The notes under the pieces were generated by a model. The model was not told where the DNA came from. It did not search any database and saw only the letters and a list, made by a program, of their open reading frames with translations. Made by a program: the position numbers and the translations under genes. From the NCBI GenBank assembly GCA_001969505.1, contig LSSK01001704.1, positions 1 through 11,463 on the forward strand: a DNA stretch of 11,463 bases, read 5' to 3'. Numbering within the stretch: position 1 is the first letter of the stretch; the number at the start of each line of letters is the position of its first letter. This stretch comes from Zancudomyces culisetae. Taxonomy: Eukaryota; Kickxellomycota; Harpellomycetes; Harpellales; Legeriomycetaceae. This document shows, in pieces, positions 1 to 5,745 of this stretch.

Positions 1-1162
1 GCCGGAGCCGAACTAGTACGTCTTTGACATGTTTTGTATGGGTATCTTGATCTGGTGAGAAGATTAAAATATCATCAAGATAAATTATCACCGAGATATC
101 AAGCATGTCACGAAAAATGTCGTTCATCATGTGTTGGAATATCGCAGGAGCATTAGTAAGACCGAAAGGCATTACTAAGTATTCAAAGTGACCGTATCTA
201 GACCTGAATGCTGTTTTCCATTCCTCACCTGGCTTCATTCTAACAAGGTTGTAGGCTCCCCTGAGATCGATCTTGGTGAATATTCTAGCTGATGATAAGC
301 GATCTAGAAGTTCTGTGATAAGTGGAAGCGGATATCTGTTTTTAACTGTGATTTCATTGAGTTCTCGGTAGTCCACACACGGCCTTAGCCCTCCATCTTT
401 CTTGTCCACAAAAAATATTGGTGCACCTGCAGGCGATTTGCTAGGTCTGATAAAACCCTTTTGGAGGTTTTCATTGATGTATTCTTCAAGAGCTTTTAGT
501 TCTGGTCCAGATCGGTTGTAGATTGGTTTGAACGGTGGTATTTTATCTTTATCTTGGAGTGGAATTTCGCAATCATAGGGTCTTAGTTCCGGTAGTGTGT
601 CCGAGTTTTTCTATGTAAAAACATCACGATAGTCCTTGTACTTAGAGGGTAGGATTAATTCAGGTTCGGGTGTACAGGTTGCTTTATTGATTTCCTCTAT
701 CGGTTCAGGTCTTATTAACTGTAGGGTGAGATTCTCCCAATTGATTTGTGGATTGTTTGTACGTAACCATGGTAATCCGAGAATTATAGGGCTGCTGAGA
801 TTTTTAACTAAGTTGAAGCTGATTTTTTCCTGAAAACTATTTATCATTATTGGTAACCTCGTTGTTTCATGTGTGATTAATCCTTCTCTAGAATTACTAT
901 TATCTGCTAATAATAATCTGCCAGGATGGGTTTTCCTGATCATTTTGATTTTATTATGTATCGCAAAATCAAGATTCATGAAGTTTCCTGATGCTCATGA
1001 GTCAATCAGTGCATATGTATGAATATCTTTATTATTGTTTAAACTAATATTAATAAAAAACTTGTTTTTTGAATTATTTAATTTTCTACTTTTTATGGTA
1101 CTATTCTTTATAAATAAACTACTAATAAAATTTGAGGCATTGTAGTTCTTCAGTTCCCTCAT
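1..1162 (-). pseudogene. pol: pol of element 1: protease and reverse transcriptase, two nonsense codons, truncated by window edge
   Basis: Encodes the polyprotein that would process Gag and copy the RNA genome. The chosen start is the ATG at 1160-1162, which overlaps the gag TGA (1159-1161) as ATGA. An Asn/Lys/Ile/Ser-rich lead of about 50 residues precedes the protease motif, read as LIDS-stop-AS, where a TGA at 995-997 replaces the usual glycine of the D-S/T-G-A active site. The flap-side ILGLPWL motif follows. A second stop (TAG, 611-613) sits in the PR-RT linker after YKDYRDVFT. RT then reads without interruption to the window edge, with VDYRELNE (Asp at 371-373), the motif [10 protein letters not shown] (Asp at 266-268), [10 protein letters not shown] and YLDD (71-82). 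RNase H and integrase should lie left of position 1. No frameshift is needed, only the two point changes. Confidence 0.92.
1159..1162 (-). promoter_or_regulatory. gag stop / pol start overlap (ATGA)
   Basis: On the minus strand the last bases of gag read GAATGAGG. The TGA stop shares its bases with an ATG that opens the pol frame, so pol is in the -1 frame relative to gag. Termination followed by reinitiation at AUGA is a known way to make a second product in some fungal viruses and has been proposed for some fungal Ty3-type elements. No classic slippery heptamer was noticed at the junction, though -1 frameshifting is not excluded. Confidence 0.6.
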
Positions 1163-2094
1163 TCCTGAAGATTCGATTTGTTTTTTGGCTTAAACTTTTC
1201 TGGGATTGGAGAGTCTGGCTGGTCAATAGACTTTTTGAACATTTTCTTGAGTTGTCTGGCCTTCCGAGGACACTCTTTCAGGAAGTGATTGGGGTTTGCA
1301 CAGTAAAAACATAACTTGTTGTACTTACGGTGGTCTCTTTCTGATTCTGTAAGTCTTTTGGTTCCAATTAGGTCGATGTCCATACTGTCAGTATCTCGTC
1401 TTGAGAAGGATTTATTCGGAATCCAAGGTTCTCTCCTGAGTTTTTCGGTTCTTCTTTGGGCTATTCGGTTGTCGATTCTGATGCACAATGCGGTGTATAA
1501 CTCAAAATCTCCTGGGATTCGATCCATTGTGGCGAGCGTGTCTTTTATCTCGTCGTTGAGCCCGTCATAGAATAACTTGATTAGAGCTGCTTCATTGAAA
1601 TCCGCTTCTAGTGCAATACTTTTAAAATGTGTCGAGTATGTTAGGCAGTTTGAAGTCCCTTGTCTCATTTTCGACAGTCTCATCTGGGCTTTCGAGGTAG
1701 AGTTAGGATCTCCGTAAGTGTGTTCGAGTAAAGCAAAGAAATTATTGCTATCAAGGAGCGCTGGATGGTTTGATCCTTCCATAGTTCGAAACCACGTCTG
1801 TGCATTATCGGTCAAAAGGGTACCAATATACAATACTTTGGAATCTGATGTGGGAAACCTTGAGGGTTGCAACCTGAACACCGTTTTAACGGTAGAGATA
1901 AAATTCTTTATGCTTCCTTTCTTGGTTCCTGAAAATTTTTCGGGCGGGGCAACGTGAGGTTCTGGAGCTGGCGTGTTGGAGTTGGTGAGTTGTTGGCGCT
2001 GGAGGGCGTCCACCTGATTGGATAGTGTAGCGATTTGGGCCATTAAGGCTTTCACGAGTTCAACCTGGCTAATACTGTCTTGAATTTCCTCCAT
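1159..2094 (-). CDS. gag: Gag of element 1 (capsid/nucleocapsid with CCHC zinc knuckle)
   Basis: A 311-residue Gag, the structural protein that forms cytoplasmic virus-like particles and packages the element RNA. Residues about 10-36 are heptad-like (leucine, valine and glutamine rich) and probably form an N-terminal coiled coil. A Pro-rich linker and PPEKFSG start the capsid-like domain (about 50-210), with the Trp-Phe and Leu-rich pattern usual for Ty3-type Gag. A basic arginine-rich stretch leads to a single CCHC knuckle, CFYCANPNHFLKEC (C-x2-C-x4-H-x4-C, residues 262-275, bases 1270-1311), followed by a Lys-rich tail. The ATG at 2092-2094 is the first in frame and lies 29 bases from the candidate LTR. 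The frame is fully open, unlike pol. It ends TGA inside the ATGA overlap with pol. Only Gag could still be made from this copy. Confidence 0.93.
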   Translation of the reverse strand: MEEIQDSISQVELVKALMAQIATLSNQVDALQRQQLTNSNTPAPEPHVAPPEKFSGTKKGSIKNFISTVKTVFRLQPSRFPTSDSKVLYIGTLLTDNAQTWFRTMEGSNHPALLDSNNFFALLEHTYGDPNSTSKAQMRLSKMRQGTSNCLTYSTHFKSIALEADFNEAALIKLFYDGLNDEIKDTLATMDRIPGDFELYTALCIRIDNRIAQRRTEKLRREPWIPNKSFSRRDTDSMDIDLIGTKRLTESERDHRKYNKLCFYCANPNHFLKECPRKARQLKKMFKKSIDQPDSPIPEKFKPKNKSNLQE

Positions 2095-2123
2095 GTTCAG
2101 ATTGTAAAGAGTGAAAAATATGG

Positions 2124-2442
2124 TGTTAGAACTAGATATATTTTATTTAATGAACTTGATTTAAGAATAATATTAACTTTATTAAACAAAAGAGAAATAA
2201 AATTAATTAAAAATAAATTATAGAACTACGTTCTATTCATAACACATAAGGAAATAAATATCATTCTATCATACAAGCTTTATATTAGTAAATAAATAGC
2301 TATGATCAACTCCAGATGTTTATATTAAGTTTCTAATAGTTTCAACTAAGATTATATTATTAACAATAATTATAAGATACATTAATACATATATAAATAA
2401 GAAAAAAATAAATAATTATAAGTAAAATATAATTATACAACA
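2124..2442 (-). repeat. candidate 5' LTR of element 1 (about 319 bp)
   Basis: In the element's orientation this block begins TGTTGTATAATT and ends TCTAACA, so it has TG...CA ends and short inverted termini. It lies 29 bases upstream of the gag ATG, is non-coding and very AT-rich, and contains several AATAAA- and TATA-like words, which mean little at this base composition. Its first bases match the TGTYGTAT word that begins the other repeat units in the window. The matching 3' LTR is outside the window, so the boundaries rest on the termini and position alone. No TGG-type tRNA primer site follows it; a self-primed element (as in the Tf1/sushi group) is possible but not shown. Confidence 0.5.
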
Positions 2443-2504
2443 CATGTTGTATGCTTAGTTCTATCCAAGCTAAACTATTGGGTGAACAGCATACAGCTTC
2501 TCAA

Positions 2505-2534
2505 ACACCGAATAACCACCGTTATCTCGGGTGT
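2505..2534. repeat. imperfect hairpin in unit T
   Basis: ACACCGA-ATAAC, a CACC loop, then GTTAT-C-TCGGGTGT can pair with a perfect inner ATAAC/GTTAT stem and an outer ACACCGA/TCGGGTGT stem with small bulges. It is locally GC-richer than its surroundings. Function unknown. Confidence 0.5.
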
Positions 2535-2557
2535 TCGAGCTAGTAATCTGGAATTTC

Positions 2558-2577
2558 TTGGGTAATAAATTACCCAA
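2558..2577. repeat. perfect palindrome, 9-bp arms
   Basis: TTGGGTAAT-AA-ATTACCCAA is an exact inverted repeat with a 2-base centre. It could be a dimeric protein-binding site or a cruciform seed; nothing here decides. Confidence 0.6.
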
Positions 2578-3134
2578 AATGTTGGTGAAATATTCAGTTT
2601 TCATTGTTTTATTTTAAGTTTCTATTATATAAAGTTTAAATATAATAGATAGTATGGTATAGTATATTACTAGTAAATCCACCACAAGTTTGGTGGTTTT
2701 ATCAATTCGTTTTTTAAAGTTAATCGTTAAATAAAATACAAATTAGCTCTAAAATACTTGATTTTACTCTATAAATTGAAATTTGTGATTTGAGCAAAAA
2801 CCTACCTAAAACCAAAAAAAAACATAGGTAGTGAAGCGTAACACAATTTTCAAAGGGTATCAGAAAGGTATCAGAGTCTAATTTTTGGACCAAAATTAAT
2901 TGTTTTGCACACCAAATTTTAGGAGTTGGGCGTAATTTTACCCAGTTTTATCGCATGTATTGAAGTAATAAATACATAAAACTAAATTAAATATAAGCTA
3001 AAAAGGTAGGGTAGACTGGTTAAAAAAGTAAAACTTATTCCAGTAACAATTCCCCTCTATTAGCAGAGCTTTTTGTAGGTTTAGTTGCGGAAATTTCTCG
3101 AGAAATTTTGTGCAATCTAAAATTACTACAGAGA

Positions 3135-3462
3135 TGTCGTATAGAAATACGAATAGAAGGATAAGGGAAATTAGTCCCCGGTTTTATTTAAGTATATTTT
3201 TAGTTATATTTATATGTTTAGATTGGACCTTTTTCCTCTTGTGGTTTTGCCCAATAGTTTTTTATTAGTTAGTTATTTTAGTTTAATTAGTCAAATATTT
3301 TGTGGGTTAAATGAAGTTCCCAATTGGAAGAAACAATAAAATCATCTTTAATCACAATTAGATAAACAGTCTATACTAGTAAAAGTTTATTATTAGTATT
3401 TAAAATAAATACGATATAGTTATCTAATTAAAATATATTCCATTACTTTATATTTATCACAT
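3135..3462. repeat. repeat unit Y, copy 1
   Basis: Begins TGTCGTATAG after a GAGA spacer and runs to about TTTATCACA before unit X1; the last 4-5 bases (CACAT or ACAT) are also the left flanking repeat of X1. Its first 166 bases (3135-3300) align, by eye with few differences, to 11299-11463, where the window cuts copy 2. The shared part includes TTAGTCCCCGG, GATTGGACC and CTTGTGGTTTTG. It is non-coding. LTR-like ends (TGTC...CACA) and a length near 325 bp fit a solo LTR, but the right end cannot be checked because copy 2 is truncated. Confidence 0.75.
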
Positions 3463-3878
3463 TGTCTTAGTATATGAAATTTTATAATTTAATTTTTGTA
3501 TACCACAGTACGACAAATCTGAATATACTATAACTCTTTGGTTCAGAACACTAGTACTAGCTTTCTTATAATATTTTATATGATGTATTTATATTAATCG
3601 TAATAGATATACTTAAATAAACGCTTAACTAAAGGGTGAAGTTCGAAAACTGTTTCCGTGTTCAAAAGTTTCGATATATATAGGGTGTGGTAAAATGGTA
3701 AAAGAATATTTAAAGTAAAATAAAACTAACTACTTAAAGTATGTACGTTTTTGAGACACATTGTAACAATATCTACAATGGTGAAAAAGTTACGTCGAAC
3801 AATGCCCAACGTTTTATAATAATTAAAACTATATATAATAAATAATAAGTAGGGTATGGTGTAAAATCGCACACGACA
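3463..3878. repeat. repeat unit X, copy 1 (416 bp)
   Basis: Begins TGTCTTAG and ends CACACGACA. It aligns end to end with 10879-11294, exactly the same length and roughly 90% or more identical by eye, which fixes both boundaries. It is flanked by ACAT (3459-3462 and 3878-3881, overlapping the unit's last A), or CACAT if one more base is allowed, as expected of a 4-5 bp target-site duplication. Non-coding. Central bases TTCGAAAAC...GTGTTCAAA are a degraded form of the hairpin that is perfect in copy 2. Best guess is a solo LTR or a small non-autonomous element. Confidence 0.85.
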
Positions 3879-3881
3879 CAT

Positions 3882-4182
3882 TGTCGTATGAATTATTTGA
3901 TATTACAATCCGACTATTCCATTTTTTTCACTTGTGGTTTTTTTAGAATATGATAGGTTGTAGTTCTAATCGACATCAATTTTAATTCTTAATCTATTTT
4001 AGTTTTATTTAAAAAAGAATATTCAGTATTAAAAAATTCTTTATTCTTTACAATATATTTATCTAAACATAATAGATACTGGAATATTATTTTGAAAGTA
4101 CCCATATACAATAACAAGTATAAGAATAGAAAAAGTTACAATTAAGCAAAAACGTTGGTAGTAATAATTACTACTACAATAA
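3882..4182. repeat. repeat unit Z (distant relative of Y?)
   Basis: Begins TGTCGTATGAAT three bases after X1 and ends near TTACTACTACA followed by ATAA before unit U. Non-coding. A stretch with CTTGTGGTTTT and a preceding pyrimidine run resembles the centre of Y at the same relative place, suggesting a diverged member of the same family. Its last bases also resemble the end of unit T (ATTACTACA plus a 4-base spacer). Confidence 0.5.
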
Positions 4183-4571
4183 TGTCGTATAAATTTTTGT
4201 AATTAGTAATTTTTAATTATAACAGCACGACGAAACTGTATACTCTTATGAAAGTAGGTTCAGGACTTAAATGTATTTGTTGTATAATCTGTATTTGTAT
4301 AATAACGTTACTGAATTAAGAAAAGTCGAACCAGGAACTCCATATAGTCCTGTTTGTCGCTATTCATAAGAGTTTGATATTTATTAAATAAAATAGATAA
4401 TTTACTAAGCAATTAATGTTAAAACGTTGATGCAATTGATGTACAAGCACTTTGGTTAACAAAGAGTTATAACCTGCTCGGTTGTCAGGGTCTGGACTTG
4501 GATAAATTATATTTATTAATAAACTAGTCTATAAGTGAATTAACTAAACGAAACTAAACTCGTTGTAAAAC

Positions 4572-4628
4572 TTATCGTTCCATCATGATAATCGTTTAGC
4601 TTATATAATTTTCATGATGGGACGATAA
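4572..4628. repeat. inverted repeat, 17-bp arms, 23-base loop
   Basis: Arm 1 is TTATCGTTCCATCATGA (4572-4588) and arm 2 is TCATGATGGGACGATAA (4612-4628). They pair with one mismatch that becomes a G-U wobble in RNA. This is the longest dyad in the window and stands out in near-random AT-rich DNA. It could be a hairpin, the core of a foldback or MITE-like insertion, or a protein site. Confidence 0.8.
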
Positions 4629-4647
4629 TGTTAAAAATTACTAAATT

Positions 4648-4677
4648 AAAACATAACTAAAACATAACTAAAACATT
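4648..4677. repeat. short tandem repeat, AAAACATAACT x 2.6
   Basis: Two exact 11-bp copies of AAAACATAACT (4648-4658, 4659-4669) and a partial third, directly after the 17-bp inverted repeat. Probably replication slippage. Confidence 0.75.
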
Positions 4678-4704
4678 TAATTAATAATGTGGAGGTCGGT
4701 AAAT

Positions 4705-4730
4705 GTTATGGTTATAATTTAAACCATAAC
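4705..4730. repeat. perfect inverted repeat, 9-bp arms
   Basis: GTTATGGTT (4705-4713) and AACCATAAC (4722-4730) pair exactly around an 8-base AT loop. Second dyad within unit U. Function unknown. Confidence 0.65.
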
Positions 4731-4799
4731 TTTTACACAATTGCATCAACGTTTTACCCCATTGGCGGTGTAGACTATCGTTTTTTCATATGACAACAT

Positions 4800-5056
4800 T
4801 GTTGTATGCCTACAATAGGTGAAACATTTCCATTGGTTAATTGTGTTTTGTAATTTTTAGTTAGATTTTTTGTAGATTTTATTGTATAAAATTGAAATTT
4901 TTGTTTAACTAAATAAATGTCCTCTTTTGCTAAAACAAAATAACTATATAATTATTCGCAGCATATAGTAAAAGGTAAGTAAAATGACCCGTCTCGTGTG
5001 TTATTTGGTGTAAAAAACACTAAATGGGACGTTAAACATGGCAACACACAACAACA
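4800..5056. repeat. repeat unit W, copy 1
   Basis: Begins TGTTGTATGCC and ends GGCAACACACAACAAC(A), so its ends are imperfect inverted repeats. It aligns end to end with 10619-10875, roughly 95% identical by eye. ACAACAT occurs at both flanks (4793-4799 and 5051-5057), consistent with a 5-bp AACAT target-site duplication. Non-coding. A hairpin at 5003-5025 is kept in both copies. The 5' LTR of element 2 starts a few bases after it. Confidence 0.85.
5003..5025. repeat. conserved hairpin in W copy 1
   Basis: ATTTGGTGT and ACACTAAAT pair around an AAAAA loop with one G-T mismatch. Outside it, GTCTC and GGGAC can extend the pairing, perfect as GTCCC/GGGAC in copy 2. The block is unchanged in W2 (10823-10845), in one of the best-conserved parts of the unit. 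Confidence 0.65.
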
Positions 5057-5059
5057 TAA

Positions 5060-5374
5060 TGTCATTTAGCAAATAACAATCGATTCGTAACTGGTTACGA
5101 ATCCGAAATGCATTAGTTTTTTTTTATCCTAGTGATTTTTTCTAATTACATTTCGTTTTTTAATATAATTTTTTTTTTAGTATCAATTAAGAGTTTTTTA
5201 GTTAGTTTTTTATAAAAGTTACAAAGTATATAGTTAATTTAGGAATAAAAAGATATACAACTTAGGTCTGAAATAGAACATAGTAATATTTAATAATAGA
5301 ATAACATAGTTGTATATTTAGCATAGTAGTATAAAATATAAGAGATACTTGCATAAAAACGTTAGTATCTGACA
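5060..5374 (+). repeat. 5' LTR of element 2 (315 bp)
   Basis: Begins TGTCATTTAGC and ends TATCTGACA, giving 5-bp inverted ends TGTCA/TGACA. It pairs with 9918-10234; most differences cluster in one stretch near 5165-5190. The 5' part holds a perfect dyad (5082-5103). An AATAAA is kept in both LTRs (5244-5249, 10104-10109). A TATAAAATA at 5330-5338 lies only about 40 bases from the LTR end and is changed in the 3' LTR, so it is a weak promoter candidate. This LTR would hold promoter and transcript start. Confidence 0.95.
5082..5103. promoter_or_regulatory. perfect 10-bp dyad in 5' LTR
   Basis: GATTCGTAAC-TG-GTTACGAATC. It is identical in the 3' LTR (9941-9962) although flanking bases differ. 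Its place in the probable U3 region suggests a dimeric transcription-factor or integrase-related site; this is inference. Confidence 0.6.
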
Positions 5375-5375
5375 G

Positions 5376-5393
5376 TGGCGATCACGGTGGGAC
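5376..5393 (+). promoter_or_regulatory. primer binding site of element 2
   Basis: TGGCGATCACGGTGGGAC begins one base after the 5' LTR. Its complement ends in CGCCA, as a tRNA with G73 and CCA would, with a 7-bp acceptor strand CGTGATC and a T-stem strand CCCAC. Arg and Ser tRNAs are candidates because Arg-primed insect elements use a similar TGGCGAC start and many fungal Ser tRNAs end in TCGCCA. The isoacceptor cannot be named without the host tRNA set. Confidence 0.75.
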
Positions 5394-5469
5394 CTATAAG
5401 TCCTTCAGATTATTTTCATTTAAGGATTCGACTAGGAAATAATAATTCTATTATAGAGAGATAAAGAAA

Positions 5470-5661
5470 ATGGTTATAACATCACCAAAGCAATTTGAAT
5501 ATGGAAAAGGGATAGATCCAGCAGAGTGGATTGAGGACTTCAAACTGGTCGCAAAGTTGAATAGTTGGCCGGAAGATGACCATATTGACCTTATGAAGTT
5601 ATATTTAGGGAACAAGGAAAAGATATGGTTCAAGAAAAACAAAGTAAAATTTACCAGCTGA
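5470..5661 (+). pseudogene. gag: gag of element 2, N-terminal segment up to first stop
   Basis: Opens the single gag-pol frame. ATG 5470-5472 lies 76 bases after the primer site and is preceded by AAAGAAA, a favourable eukaryotic context with A at -3. The 63 residues include PAEWIEDFKLVAKLNSW and a charged helix ending KNKVKFTS, the pattern of the start of a Ty3-type capsid domain (W..DF...A..N.W). The stop is TGA at 5659-5661, where related Gags usually have a tryptophan before a K-E-L-x-K-K-F helix, so TGG to TGA is the likely change. The frame then continues through 5662-5745 (KELSKKFKEKYGTTD and on) to a second stop, TAA at 5743-5745. No product beyond 63 residues is expected without readthrough. 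Confidence 0.88.
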
Positions 5662-5745
5662 AAGGAATTAAGCAAAAAATTCAAAGAAAAATATGGTACT
5701 ACAGATTCAAAAGAGAAAATTTGGAATCGGTTACGATCGATTTAA

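Larger units (their letters stand above)
1..2442 (-). mobile_element. Ty3/gypsy-type LTR retrotransposon 1, 5' part (window-truncated, degenerate)
   Basis: Read on the minus strand, the order is candidate LTR, short leader, Gag with a CCHC knuckle, protease with an aspartate active site, then reverse transcriptase up to its YLDD box, where the window ends. PR directly followed by RT is shared by all Ty3/gypsy elements; integrase, which would confirm the class, lies outside the window. Gag style and the ATGA gag/pol junction resemble fungal Ty3-type elements (family knowledge, not searched). Gag is open, but pol carries stops at 995-997 and 611-613, so this copy is probably dead. It lies in opposite orientation to element 2 and shares no obvious close similarity with it, so the two are different families. 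Confidence 0.93.
2443..3134. repeat. non-coding AT-rich unit T (candidate solo LTR or relic element)
   Basis: No credible ORF on either strand. After a 2-base gap from the LTR of element 1 it begins TGTTGTATGCTT, almost the same as the first bases of the W units, and it ends near ATTACTACA followed by GAGA before unit Y1. At about 686 bp it is long for a solo LTR and may be composite. It holds a hairpin at 2505-2534, a palindrome at 2558-2577, a 7-bp inverted pair CTACCTA/TAGGTAG around an A-rich loop near 2800-2830, and an 11-bp tandem duplication of GGTATCAG at 2853-2874. The last resembles a plant-type initiator-Met primer site, but no coding region follows. No second copy is seen in the window. 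Confidence 0.4.
4183..4798. repeat. repeat unit U (diverged X-like unit with large inverted repeats)
   Basis: Begins TGTCGTATAAAT and ends CATATGACAACA one base before W1. Non-coding. Near its start, CAGCACGACGAAACTGTATACT and a nearby GGTTCAGGAC match, in the same order and spacing, CAGTACGACGAGGCTGTG and GGTTCAGAAC of X2, so U looks like an old relative of X. It also carries a 17-bp inverted repeat (4572-4628), a 9-bp inverted repeat (4705-4730) and an 11-bp tandem repeat (4648-4677). ATAA precedes U and also follows W1, so U plus W1 may be one composite flanked by a 4-bp duplication. Confidence 0.5.

Noticed and set aside
1-613. Retron, group II intron or diversity-generating RT
   Set aside because: RT motifs ([13 protein letters not shown]) with upstream protease and Gag are those of a Ty3-type element.
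1132-1957. Plus-strand ORFs of 60-84 codons opposite gag of element 1
   Set aside because: They overlap a well-supported Gag in full and show no motif.
4800-5056. W as a MITE with long terminal inverted repeats
   Set aside because: Only about the first 11 bases (TGTTGTATGCC) match the inverted end, and imperfectly; TG...CA-like ends and a 5-bp duplication fit an LTR-type element at least as well, so the class is left open.
2443-5059. Host genes or tRNA genes in the long non-coding block
   Set aside because: No credible ORF on either strand and no cloverleaf-like A and B box pair noticed by eye; a tRNAscan run would settle the tRNA question.
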